From Lawsonibacter sp. (GTDB lineage: Bacteria > Bacillota > Clostridia > Oscillospirales > Oscillospiraceae), in the NCBI GenBank assembly GCA_022791995.1, contig JAAWAD010000073.1:1-64000 (forward strand): a stretch of 64,000 nt of DNA, in the 5' to 3' direction. Positions 51,442 to 59,398 of this stretch are shown here, piece after piece. The first letter of the stretch is position 1; every line of letters starts with the position of its first letter. A program made the translations under genes and the position numbers. The notes below the pieces were generated by a model. The model was given only the letters and a program-made list of their open reading frames with translations, searched no databases and had not been told where the DNA came from.

Positions 51442-51869
51442 TGGAACCGAAGAAAAACACTGGTTTTTCACCCCCCACCACGGGGGGCGTATCCCTGCTG
51501 GTGGTCTTTGCGGTGCTGTGCCTGACGGTGTTCGCCCTGCTCAGTCTGGCCACGGTCCAGGCAGACAGCCGCCTCAGCGAGGCATCTGCCCGGGCGGTGT
51601 CCGACTATTACGCCGCCGACTACGAGGCCCAGTGTATTCTGGCCCGGCTGCGGGCCGGTGAGCGCCCGGAGGGCGTGACATATTCTGGAAGCGGACTGCT
51701 GTATGCCCTGTACGCAGTTCCCATCTCGGATACCCAGGAGCTCCAGGTGTCGGTGATCCTACAGGGAATTGCGGACCGAGAGTACATCATCCAGCAATGG
51801 AAGGTGGCCTCCACCCAGGAGTGGGTGGCGGACGACGGCCTGGATTTGTGGGACGGCGGGCTGTTCTGA
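51441..51869 (+). CDS. Membrane-anchored PilX-like protein, 142 residues
   Basis: A 142-residue protein with a Pro/Thr-rich N terminus, one hydrophobic helix (GGVSLLVVFAVLCLTVFALLSLATV) and a helical part that contains ALSDYYAADYEAQCILARLR-like sequence (SDYYAADYEAQ visible). The helix followed by a YYAADYEAQ segment resembles PilX-type minor pilins, although there is no Glu5. The start overlaps the previous stop by one base. Confidence 0.65.
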   Translation: MEPKKNTGFSPPTTGGVSLLVVFAVLCLTVFALLSLATVQADSRLSEASARAVSDYYAADYEAQCILARLRAGERPEGVTYSGSGLLYALYAVPISDTQELQVSVILQGIADREYIIQQWKVASTQEWVADDGLDLWDGGLF

Positions 51870-51930
51870 TTTGACGTTCTGAGAAAAGAGATGTCCAGGG
51901 GAATCCTGCTGGAAAAAGGAGAGTGCGGCA

Positions 51931-52989
51931 ATGGCACAGTTGATAGACTATTTGAAACGTTCTGTGGACGATCAGGCCTCTGACCTGTTTATTGTGGCGG
52001 GGGGGCAGGTGTGCGAAAAGCTGGAGCAGCACATGACCCCCATCAGTGAGGAGAAGGTGTTTCCCAAGGAGACCGAGGTGCTGATTCGAGAGCTCTATAC
52101 CCTGGCAGACCGGCCGATGGAGCACTTTCTGAGCCGGGGGGATGACGACTTCTCCTTCTCGGTGCCCGGTCTGGCCCGGTTCCGGGTGAACGCCTACCGG
52201 CAGAGGGGCTCCCTGGCGGCGGTGGTTCGGGTGGTGGCCTTTGACATCCCCTCCTGGGAGAAGCTGCGCATTCCAGAGCAGGTGATGAATCTTGCCAATG
52301 TGTCCCACGGCATGGTGCTGGTCACTGGCACGGCGGGCAGCGGCAAATCTACCACCCAGGCCTGTATCCTGAACCAGATCAATGAGACCCGTGAGTGCCA
52401 TATTATCACGCTCGAGGACCCCATCGAGTACCTGCACCGGAACAAGCGGAGCATCGTCAGCCAACGGGAGATTGCCATTGACACAGAAAATTACCTCTCC
52501 GCCCTCCGGTCCTGCCTGCGGCAGGCTCCCGATGTCATCCAGCTGGGGGAGATGCGGGACCCGGAGACCATCCATACCGCCATGACAGCGGCAGAGACGG
52601 GACATCTGCTGATTGCAACCCTTCACACCAAGGGGGCGGTGAACACCATTGACCGGATTGTGGATACCTTCCCCAGCGGCCAGCAGGATCAGATTCGGAT
52701 GCAGCTTTGTATGGTGCTGCGCACGGTGGTGTCTCAGCAGCTGCTCCCTGGGGCTAAGGGGGATCTGGTCCCCGCCTTTGAGATTATGCAGATGAACAAC
52801 GCCATCCGCAGCATGATTCGAGAGAATAAGACGCATCAGATCGACAATGCCATTGCCGCCGGCAGCAGCGAGGGTATGATGACCATGGACCAGTGCATCC
52901 TGTCCCGGTTCAAGGCCGGGCTGATTACAGCGGAGACCGCTTTGAACTTTGCGGACAACCCCGACCAGCTTCGCCGGCGCATGGGATGA
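51931..52989 (+). CDS. pilT: PilT-type retraction ATPase of the pilus-like locus
   Basis: A 352-residue secretion NTPase. Walker A GTAGSGKST near 133, Asp box LEDPIEYLH, Walker B DVIQLGEMRDPETI, His box AETGHLLIATLHTKGAVNTIDRI, and the PilT-specific AIRxxIRE motif (NAIRSMIRENKTHQIDN) near 290. That last motif and the short N-terminal domain separate it from extension ATPases (PilB/GspE). GGAGAG is upstream of ATG 51931. No PilB is present in the operon. Confidence 0.9.
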   Translation: MAQLIDYLKRSVDDQASDLFIVAGGQVCEKLEQHMTPISEEKVFPKETEVLIRELYTLADRPMEHFLSRGDDDFSFSVPGLARFRVNAYRQRGSLAAVVRVVAFDIPSWEKLRIPEQVMNLANVSHGMVLVTGTAGSGKSTTQACILNQINETRECHIITLEDPIEYLHRNKRSIVSQREIAIDTENYLSALRSCLRQAPDVIQLGEMRDPETIHTAMTAAETGHLLIATLHTKGAVNTIDRIVDTFPSGQQDQIRMQLCMVLRTVVSQQLLPGAKGDLVPAFEIMQMNNAIRSMIRENKTHQIDNAIAAGSSEGMMTMDQCILSRFKAGLITAETALNFADNPDQLRRRMG

Positions 52990-53026
52990 GAAAAATACGC
53001 TGAAAAAGTGGGAATACAGCCTCACG

Positions 53027-53062
53027 GGCAGAGGCGGCAAGCAGCCGCCTCTGCCGTTTTTT
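53027..53062 (+). terminator. Rho-independent terminator of the pilus-like operon
   Basis: A perfect 12-bp stem (GGCAGAGGCGGC with GCCGCCTCTGCC) around AAGCA, then GTTTTTT. It begins 38 bases after the pilT stop. Confidence 0.9.
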
Positions 53063-53180
53063 GGCACATCCGGCGCGCAGGTGCTCATCTTGCATTGATA
53101 TGTTTTGATAAAAATATATCTTTCTGTGATATATCTATGCAAAATGCCGTCCGAGATTTCCCGGGCGGTATTGCCTCCAG
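53063..53180. other. AT-rich non-coding stretch between convergent genes
   Basis: No gene. Contains GATATATC (53128-53135), like the core of the GntR operator at 54039, and ATTGATATGTTTTGATA nearby. It is downstream of both flanking genes, so an operator role is doubtful. Confidence 0.3.
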
Positions 53181-53224
53181 AAAACAGCAGGAGAACCCCG
53201 GATACGGGGCTCTCCTGCTGTTTT
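53181..53224. terminator. Terminator of the gntR-type gene
   Basis: A 14-bp stem (AAAACAGCAGGAGA with TCTCCTGCTGTTTT) plus an inner CCCCG/CGGGG stem and GATA loop, two bases after the gntR stop on the minus strand. Symmetric A/T ends make it bidirectional. Confidence 0.9.
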
Positions 53225-53226
53225 GC

Positions 53227-53880
53227 TTACTGGGGGTTGTTTTGAATCGCGTTCAGGGAGCGGATCATGGAGTAGTTGATGTGCAGAATGACCGTGTCCC
53301 GGATGTCGTGTTCATTTTCCCGGAGAAGGGCATCGATAATGGCACAGTGCTGAGCCAAATCATCCTCCCGGGCGTTGACAGCATTTTTTAGTGCGGCGTA
53401 CATGGCCAGACGGGCCTGGATGAGCATCAGACGGTTGTACATTTCCATTAAAATCTTGTTGTCTGTGATGGAGATCAGGTAGGCGTGAAAGTCGATATCC
53501 AGCAGAAACCGGTCCAGGTCGGGGGCATCCGCCGACTGCTGGAAGCTCTGCTGGTACTGAATCAGCCGTCCCTTGGAGTAGAGGGTTTTGTACTCCTCAA
53601 TGACGGTGGGCTCAATCAGCTTTCGGGTCTGATACAGGTCCTTGACGCTTTTCTCCGTCATCAGGGAGATGCGCATTCCCTTGCGGGGGAAGATGTCTAC
53701 CATCCCCTCCTTTTGCAGCAGCAGCAGGGCCTCCCGCAGGGGGGTACGGCCAAATCCGGTCTCTTCCACCAGCAGCTTTTCGTTCAGCTCCTGCCCGGGC
53801 AGGTATTCGCAGCGCATAATTTTCTGATACAGATAGTCATAAGCCTGGTTTGCCATCGGGCGGATCTGTTTTTCGGGCAT
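53227..53880 (-). CDS. GntR-family (FadR/FCD) transcriptional regulator
   Basis: A 217-residue regulator. The N-terminal winged helix has LNEKLLVEETGFGRTPLREALLLLQKEGMV; the C-terminal helical FCD domain has FLLDIDFHAYLISITDN and EDDLAQHCAIIDALL with His residues that usually bind a metal and carboxylate ligand. ATG 53880 is preferred because GAGGG lies eight bases upstream; GTG 53889 would sit inside it. It is divergent from the second sugar-acid operon and probably represses it. Confidence 0.9.
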   Translation of the reverse strand: MPEKQIRPMANQAYDYLYQKIMRCEYLPGQELNEKLLVEETGFGRTPLREALLLLQKEGMVDIFPRKGMRISLMTEKSVKDLYQTRKLIEPTVIEEYKTLYSKGRLIQYQQSFQQSADAPDLDRFLLDIDFHAYLISITDNKILMEMYNRLMLIQARLAMYAALKNAVNAREDDLAQHCAIIDALLRENEHDIRDTVILHINYSMIRSLNAIQNNPQ

Positions 53881-53953
53881 ATTCTGCACCCTCTTTTCCG
53901 TTTTTCTGAGCGAACATCTCTCTGATCGAGGGGCCCAGTCAATTTATACAAAT

Positions 53954-53982
53954 ATCATACACAAAGTTTGGTGAAAAAGCAA
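53954..53982 (-). promoter_or_regulatory. Promoter of the gntR-type gene
   Basis: On the minus strand TTGCTT (53982-53977), 17-bp spacer, TATGAT (53959-53954). Confidence 0.5.
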
Positions 53983-54004
53983 GTGGGCAAAGGATAAAAA
54001 TTGG

Positions 54005-54033
54005 TTGATTTATATTAGATGCGATGATATAAT
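54005..54033 (+). promoter_or_regulatory. Promoter of the second sugar-acid operon
   Basis: TTGATT at 54005-54010, 17-bp spacer, TATAAT at 54028-54033. Confidence 0.65.
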
Positions 54034-54038
54034 ACCTG

Positions 54039-54048
54039 TGATATATCA
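54039..54048. promoter_or_regulatory. Candidate GntR operator
   Basis: TGATATATCA, a perfect 10-bp palindrome at the expected transcription start of the dehydratase gene. A TGATAT half-site is also seen at the gntR -10. Confidence 0.55.
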
Positions 54049-54089
54049 AAGAAAACCCAGCATCCGAAAGGAAAGGAGCCGCATCCCTC

Positions 54090-55184
54090 ATGAACACAGC
54101 AGATACCAAGCTAAAGGATATCCGCCTGTATCAGGCAATCAGCAAAATCAGTCAGCCCATTGCTGACTCCACCCATGACATCAGCAAGATCGCCTTCTAC
54201 ATCCTGGAGGTGGAGACCGCCGGCGGCGTGACCGGACAGGGCTACCTCCTCAGCTTCCACTACAGCCCCAACGCCATCGAGGGGGCGTTGAAGGACCTGC
54301 GCCGGTTCATCCTGGAACGGGACTACCATGTGTACGAGACTCTCCAGGTTCAGCGGGACTACGAGCAGGAAAGCGAGTATTTCGGGATTGTCGGTCTTCA
54401 GCGCTGGGCCCTGGCTACCCTGAATGTGGCCATGTGGGACGCCTGGAGCCGGACAAACGGCCAGCCCATCTACCGGATGTTCGGCTGTCACCGCAGGCCC
54501 ATCCCCGTCTATGGCAGCGGCGGCTGGATCAGCTACAGCGACGAAGAGTTGGTGGACGAGGTGGTCAACTACAAGAAGCGGGGCTTCACCGCGGTGAAGA
54601 TCAAGGTGGGCAGCCCGGACATGGAGCGGGATATCCGCCGGCTCCATCTGGTGCGGGAGGCCGTGGGCCCCCAGGTGAAGATTATGATGGACGCCAACCA
54701 GGGCATGGATGTGCCCAGCGCCGTCAAGCTCATCAGCCAGGTGGAGGATCTGGGCATCTTCTGGTTCGAGGAGCCGGTGGTGAACACCGACTTCGAGGGC
54801 TATGCCACCATCCACGCCAAGACGAAGATCAGCCTTGCCATGGGGGAGCGAGAGTACAGCACTGTAGCTCTGCGGGAGCTCATCGGACGCCGGGCCCTGG
54901 ATCTGTGGCAGCCTGACCTGATCCGCCTGGGCGGAGTGGAGGCCTGGCGGGACAGCGCCGCTCTGGCCAACGCCTACAATATCCCTGTGCTGCCCCACTA
55001 CTATAAGGACTATGATGTCCCCCTGCTGGCTACCGTGGCCAACCCCTACGGAGCGGAGAGCTTTGACTGGATCGACGCCATCATTGACCAGCCCATGACC
55101 ATCGACAACGGCTTTGCCCTGCCCCGGGCGGGTGAGGGCTGGGGCTTCCGCTTCTTGCCCCAGGCCATGACCGAGGTAAAGTGA
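54090..55184 (+). CDS. Enolase-superfamily dehydratase of the mandelate racemase subgroup
   Basis: A 364-residue enzyme with the classic subgroup set: KxK in FTAVKIKVG (second strand base), metal ligands IMMDANQG (Asp), WFEEPV (Glu), LAMGEREY (Glu), then LWQPDLIRLGG (Asp) and VLPHYYKDYD (His). It should abstract the alpha proton of an acid sugar and dehydrate it to a 2-keto-3-deoxy acid (galactarate, talarate or a similar acid). It differs from the dehydratase at 26647, which has KxH. AAAGGAG precedes ATG 54090. Confidence 0.88.
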   Translation: MNTADTKLKDIRLYQAISKISQPIADSTHDISKIAFYILEVETAGGVTGQGYLLSFHYSPNAIEGALKDLRRFILERDYHVYETLQVQRDYEQESEYFGIVGLQRWALATLNVAMWDAWSRTNGQPIYRMFGCHRRPIPVYGSGGWISYSDEELVDEVVNYKKRGFTAVKIKVGSPDMERDIRRLHLVREAVGPQVKIMMDANQGMDVPSAVKLISQVEDLGIFWFEEPVVNTDFEGYATIHAKTKISLAMGEREYSTVALRELIGRRALDLWQPDLIRLGGVEAWRDSAALANAYNIPVLPHYYKDYDVPLLATVANPYGAESFDWIDAIIDQPMTIDNGFALPRAGEGWGFRFLPQAMTEVK

Positions 55185-55193
55185 GGCGTTTTC

Positions 55194-56243
55194 ATGGACA
55201 CAATGCACGCCATAGTCATTGAGGCCCCGGGAAAGGCCGCCGTGCTGGAGCGCCCGATTCCCCAGCCCAAGGAGGGGGAGGCCCTGCTGAAAATGCTGGT
55301 GGGCGGGGTGTGCGGAAGCGATTTGGCCTCCTACCGGGGGCAGTCGGCCTATGTCAGCTACCCCCGCACCATCGGCCATGAGTTCGCCGCCCAGGTGGTG
55401 GAGACGCCCCCCAACGAGTTTGGCATCCGTCTGGGGATGGTAGTGACAGGCAACCCCTATTTCAACTGTGGCCAGTGCTACAGCTGCCGCCGGGGGTTTG
55501 TCAACGCCTGTGTGAACAACCAGACAATGGGAGTTCAGCGGGAGGGGGCCTTCTCCGAGTACTTCACCATGCCGGTGGAGCGCCTGTACGACGGACAGGG
55601 TATTGCCCCCAAGGCCCTGGCGCTGGTGGAGCCCTTCTGCATCAGCTATCACGGAGTCAGCCGGGTCCGCCCTCAGCCGGGGGAGAAGGTTCTGGTAATG
55701 GGAGCGGGAGCCATCGGTACCTTGGCGGCAGTGGCTGCCAAGTGCTTCGGCGCCCAGGCATATATCACCGATGTGGCTCCCGGTAAGGTAGAGGCGGCCG
55801 TGCAGGACTTTGGCCTGGACGGGGGCTTTGTCAACGACAGTCCCCAGGCCCTGGAGCGCTTCCGTCAGGAGATCACCGGAGAGGACGGTTTTGACGTCAC
55901 CGTGGAGGCGGTGGGGGCCCCGGCCACCTTCCTGGACTGTGTCTGGGCGGCGGCCAGCCGGGGCCGTATGGTGGTCATCGGTGTGGCCAAACACAGCGCC
56001 GATTTCAACTTCCTGGAGCTCCAGCGCAAGGAGCTGACTATCACCGGCAGCCGGGGGGCCACCAAAGAGGATTTTGCCGCCGTACTGAAGCTGGTGCGGG
56101 AAGGGGCGGTGGATCTGACACGGCTGCTCTCCCGGACCTACCCCAGCCGAGAGGCCGCTGCGGCCTTTCAGGACATGGATCAACACGCCGTGCAGATTAC
56201 CAAGGCGGAATTTGCGTTTTGTGATCCGACCTCTGAAATATAA
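55194..56243 (+). CDS. Zinc-dependent MDR (sorbitol/idonate/threonine-type) dehydrogenase
   Basis: A 349-residue medium-chain dehydrogenase. Catalytic zinc: VCGSD (Cys) and TIGHEFAAQV (His, Glu). Structural zinc: NCGQCYSCRRGFVNAC. Rossmann motif VMGAGAIGTLAA near 170. It most resembles L-idonate 5-dehydrogenase, galactitol/threonine dehydrogenases in general form. In this operon it may oxidise the deoxy-keto acid or a sugar alcohol acid. Nine bases separate it from the dehydratase. Exact substrate is not readable. Confidence 0.85.
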   Translation: MDTMHAIVIEAPGKAAVLERPIPQPKEGEALLKMLVGGVCGSDLASYRGQSAYVSYPRTIGHEFAAQVVETPPNEFGIRLGMVVTGNPYFNCGQCYSCRRGFVNACVNNQTMGVQREGAFSEYFTMPVERLYDGQGIAPKALALVEPFCISYHGVSRVRPQPGEKVLVMGAGAIGTLAAVAAKCFGAQAYITDVAPGKVEAAVQDFGLDGGFVNDSPQALERFRQEITGEDGFDVTVEAVGAPATFLDCVWAAASRGRMVVIGVAKHSADFNFLELQRKELTITGSRGATKEDFAAVLKLVREGAVDLTRLLSRTYPSREAAAAFQDMDQHAVQITKAEFAFCDPTSEI

Positions 56244-56254
56244 AAAGTTTCGGG

Positions 56255-56316
56255 CCGCCCTTTTCAAAGGGCGGTGGGTCCAGGGCAAAGCCCTGGCGGG
56301 TTTGGGCGGAGCCCAA
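56255..56316. repeat. Triple-hairpin intergenic repeat
   Basis: Three consecutive perfect stems: CCGCCCTTT/AAAGGGCGG (56255-56274), CCAGGGC/GCCCTGG (56280-56296) and TTGGGC/GCCCAA (56302-56316). It lies between the MDR gene and dctP. This is the style of repeats scattered through related gut Clostridia genomes, by memory; one copy only in this window. It could also act as a partial terminator or RNA stabiliser. Confidence 0.5.
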
Positions 56317-56399
56317 GGCGTTCGTTGCCAGTTGTACTCACGATACCCCTGCACCGAAGAGAACCAAATCAACACTGAAAAAGAAAGGAAAAAACTGTC

Positions 56400-57494
56400 A
56401 TGAAAAAGAAACTTGCACTCCTGCTCTCCGCGGCTCTGTGTCTGAGCCTCCTGGCCAGCTGCGGCGGGAAACCCGCCTCCTCTGGCGGAGCCACTTCCAG
56501 CGGCGGGACCTACGGCGGAACTTCCTCCGGCGCTGCCAGCTCCACCCCCGCGACCGCCCCCTCCGGGGACACTGTCACCATCCAGATCGGCTTCGAGAAT
56601 ACGCTGGAGGAGCCGATTGGCCAGGCTGTGCAGAAGTGGGCTGAGCTCCTGGAGGAGCAGAGCGGCGGCGCCATGAAGCTGGAGCTGTTCGCCAACAGCG
56701 CCCTGGGCTCCAAGAGTGAGCTCATTGACCAGATGGTTATGGGCGAGAACATCATCACCATCGCTGACGGTGCATTTTATGCGGATTACGGCGTGCCTGA
56801 TATGGGCATCATGTACGGTCCCTTCTTCTTTGAGACCTGGGACGACGTGTGGGCGCTTCTGGACAGCGACTGGTACGCCGAAAAGTGCCAGGAGCTGGCG
56901 GACAAGGGCCTGACCATCCTAGCCTCCAACTGGGTATACGGCGAGCGCGAGCTGATGACCAAGACCAAGGTAGTCACCCCCGCCGATGTGGCTGGACAGA
57001 AGATCCGTCTGGCCAACAGCCAGATCTATGTGGAGGGCTTCAACGCTCTGGGCGCCACCGCTGTGCCTATGGCCCTGGGCGATGTGTACACCGCACTTCA
57101 GAACGGCACCCTGGACGGTGTGGAGAACCCCCTGTCCACCCTGTACGGCCAGAGTTTCCAGGAGGTCACCAAGTACATCCTGATGACCGGCCACATCAAG
57201 AACTTCACCACCTGGTGCATCGGCACCAGTTACCTGAACACCCTCACCGCTGACCAGCAGGCGCTGCTGGTGAAGACCGGTGAGGAGGCTGGCCTGTACA
57301 ACAACGAGCTTCAGGCCGCTGCCAACGACGACTATGCCCAGAAGATGATTGACGCCGGCGTGGAAATCACAGAGCTCACCGAGGAGCAGATCGCCGAGTG
57401 GAAGGCTGCCGCCCAGTCCTTCTATGAGATGGGCAGCACCTTCGGCTGGAGCGACGGTCTGTACCAGACCACCCAGGCCGCGATGGGAAAGTAA
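56400..57494 (+). CDS. dctP: TRAP transporter solute-binding lipoprotein DctP (second island)
   Basis: A 364-residue binding protein with signal MKKKLALLLSAALCLSLLAS ending at a lipobox (LASC), a Gly/Ser/Thr-rich tether and the DctP fold: LELFANSALGSKSELIDQMVMGENII, ATAVPMALGDVYTALQNGTLDGVENP and GQKIRLANS (the conserved Arg that holds the ligand carboxylate). A good AAGAAAGG site lies upstream. It binds a sugar acid related to the upstream dehydratase substrate, most likely. Confidence 0.92.
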   Translation: MKKKLALLLSAALCLSLLASCGGKPASSGGATSSGGTYGGTSSGAASSTPATAPSGDTVTIQIGFENTLEEPIGQAVQKWAELLEEQSGGAMKLELFANSALGSKSELIDQMVMGENIITIADGAFYADYGVPDMGIMYGPFFFETWDDVWALLDSDWYAEKCQELADKGLTILASNWVYGERELMTKTKVVTPADVAGQKIRLANSQIYVEGFNALGATAVPMALGDVYTALQNGTLDGVENPLSTLYGQSFQEVTKYILMTGHIKNFTTWCIGTSYLNTLTADQQALLVKTGEEAGLYNNELQAAANDDYAQKMIDAGVEITELTEEQIAEWKAAAQSFYEMGSTFGWSDGLYQTTQAAMGK

Positions 57495-57569
57495 TTCTCC
57501 TTAAAAACACGGAACCGGGAGGAGGGGCCGGAGGGCTCCTCCTCCCACGACTACCGGAGGACTTGAATC

Positions 57570-58070
57570 ATGAAAAAAATAATCAACGCCCTGGTCAAGG
57601 TGGAGATCATCGCCGCCGGCGCCATTCTGGTGGCCCTGATTCTCTGCACCTTCGGCGGCGTCATCATGCGCTATTGCTTCAGCAAGCCCTTCACCTGGGA
57701 GGAGGAGTTCCAGCTGGCCTGTATGGTGTGGATCACCTTCCTGGCGGCCTCTGTAGCGTTCCACACCCGGAGCCATGTGGCCATCGAGATCCTGGTGGAC
57801 ATGTTCCCCAAGCGGCTCCAGCAGGTGGTGGAGGTGTTCATCTTTCTGGTCATGTGGGGCATTATGGGCTACTTCTTCTTCCGCAGCATTGACTTTATCA
57901 GCGTGATTGCCAGCACCAGCCGGAAGACACCCATTCTGAAAATTCCTTACGCCTGGATCTACGGGGTGGCCCCGGTTTCCATCGTGCTGATGCTGATCAG
58001 CTACACCTATATGACCATCCAGGACGTTCTGGCCCGGCGCAGCGCCGGGGGAGAGGAGGGGAAGGCATGA
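57570..58070 (+). CDS. dctQ: TRAP transporter small permease DctQ (second island)
   Basis: A 166-residue protein with four transmembrane helices and the DctQ pattern IMRYCFSKPFTWEEEFQLACMVWITFLAASVAFHTRSHV. It sits 75 bases after dctP, with a GGAGG-rich stem region between, and overlaps dctM by four bases (ATGA). Confidence 0.9.
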   Translation: MKKIINALVKVEIIAAGAILVALILCTFGGVIMRYCFSKPFTWEEEFQLACMVWITFLAASVAFHTRSHVAIEILVDMFPKRLQQVVEVFIFLVMWGIMGYFFFRSIDFISVIASTSRKTPILKIPYAWIYGVAPVSIVLMLISYTYMTIQDVLARRSAGGEEGKA

Positions 58071-59353
58071 ATACACCGGTTATCGCTATGGTTGTGGCGC
58101 TGCTGGTTCTCCTCTTTCTGAAGGTCCCGGTTTTTGCCTCGGTGCTGGGGGCCTCGGTGGTCTATTTCATCCTCAACCCCAACATTACCCCCGCCGTCTT
58201 CGGCCAGCAGGCCATTACCGGGACGGAGAGCGTCACTCTGTTGGCCATTCCCTTCTTTGTGTGTGCCGGAGTGCTGATGAACTACACCGGCGTCACTAAG
58301 CGAATTATGGATTTCTGTGCTGTGGTCACCGGGCGGATGTTCGGCGGCCTGTCCCAGGTGAACATTCTGTTGTCCACCCTGATGGGAGGACTGTCCGGCT
58401 CTGCCCTGGCCGATGCCGCTATGGAGGCCAAGATGCTGGTGCCCGAGATGGAGCGCCACGGTATCAGCAAGGCCTTCTCCACGGTGGTCACCGCCGCCTC
58501 CAGCATGATTACCCCCCTGATTCCCCCGGGCATCGGCCTGATCCTCTACGGCTGCATCGCCAACGTCTCCATCGGCAAGCTGTTCATTGCGGGCTTCGGC
58601 CCGGGAATCCTGCTGTGCGTTACCATGATGTTCATGGTGTCCCGCATTTCTCACAAGCGGGGGTATATGCCTCTGCGGAAGGAGAAGATGACCGGCTCCA
58701 TGTTCTGGAGGTCCTTCCGTCCCGCTGTGCTTCCCCTGTGCCTGCCCATTATCATCATCGGCGGGGTGCGTCTGGGGATCTTCACCGCCACCGAAGCCGG
58801 CTCTGTGGCCATTGTCTATGCCGCTGTGCTGGGTCTGTGGTACCGGGAGCTGGGAGTCAAGGAGTTTGCCACCAGCCTGAAGGAGACCCTGACCACCACC
58901 TCCTCCATCATGCTGATTGTGGCGGCAGCCTCCACCTTCTCCTGGATTCTGACCAAGGAGCGTATCCCCCAGCAGTTTACCGAGTGGCTAATCTCCGTGA
59001 TTGACAACAAGTGGGTTTTCCTTGTGGCGGTGGACATCTTCCTCATCTTTGTGGGCATGTTTGTAGAGGGCAACGCCAGCATGATCGTCCTGGTTCCCCT
59101 CTTCGCCCCCACCGCTACGGCTTATGGCATCGACCCCATCCATTTCGCTATGGTATTTATCTTTGCCAATGCCATAGGAGCCTTTACGCCTCCTATGGGC
59201 ACCCTGATGTTTGTCACCTGCGGCGTCACGGGCTGCAAGACCAAGGACTTCGTGAAGGAGGCTGTGCCCTTTTACATTCTCCTGTTCGGCTGTCTGCTGC
59301 TGCTGACCTTTGTTCCCGTATTCTCCACAGGGCTGGTGAATCTGATCTACTGA
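58067..59353 (+). CDS. dctM: TRAP transporter large permease DctM (second island)
   Basis: A 428-residue DctM protein, about 11-12 helices: LLAIPFFVCAGVLMNYTGV, NILLSTLMGGLSGSALADAAMEAKML, SSMITPLIPPGIGLI and the C-terminal repeat FANAIGAFTPPMGTLMFV. Catalyses sodium-coupled uptake with DctQ and DctP. It closes the operon. The predicted order dctP-dctQ-dctM equals that of the first island. Confidence 0.93.
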   Translation: MNTPVIAMVVALLVLLFLKVPVFASVLGASVVYFILNPNITPAVFGQQAITGTESVTLLAIPFFVCAGVLMNYTGVTKRIMDFCAVVTGRMFGGLSQVNILLSTLMGGLSGSALADAAMEAKMLVPEMERHGISKAFSTVVTAASSMITPLIPPGIGLILYGCIANVSIGKLFIAGFGPGILLCVTMMFMVSRISHKRGYMPLRKEKMTGSMFWRSFRPAVLPLCLPIIIIGGVRLGIFTATEAGSVAIVYAAVLGLWYRELGVKEFATSLKETLTTTSSIMLIVAAASTFSWILTKERIPQQFTEWLISVIDNKWVFLVAVDIFLIFVGMFVEGNASMIVLVPLFAPTATAYGIDPIHFAMVFIFANAIGAFTPPMGTLMFVTCGVTGCKTKDFVKEAVPFYILLFGCLLLLTFVPVFSTGLVNLIY

Positions 59354-59364
59354 TACCAAATGAG

Positions 59365-59395
59365 AAGGCGGCGCGATGTTGCATCGTGCCGCCTT
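59365..59395 (+). terminator. Terminator after the second TRAP operon
   Basis: A 14-bp stem with one G-U pair (AAGGCGGCGCGATG with CATCGTGCCGCCTT) around TTG, 11 bases after the dctM stop. It also ends next to the convergent gluQRS stop. Confidence 0.75.
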
Positions 59396-59398
59396 TGT

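Noticed and set aside
53127-53136. TGATATATC downstream of pilT as another GntR operator
   Set aside because: The palindrome is imperfect (T at the right end) and lies between convergent 3' ends, so it is unlikely to control either gene.
54111-56375. A 754-codon open frame on the minus strand across the second dehydratase and MDR genes
   Set aside because: Antisense to two clear enzymes, no ribosome site and no recognisable domain.
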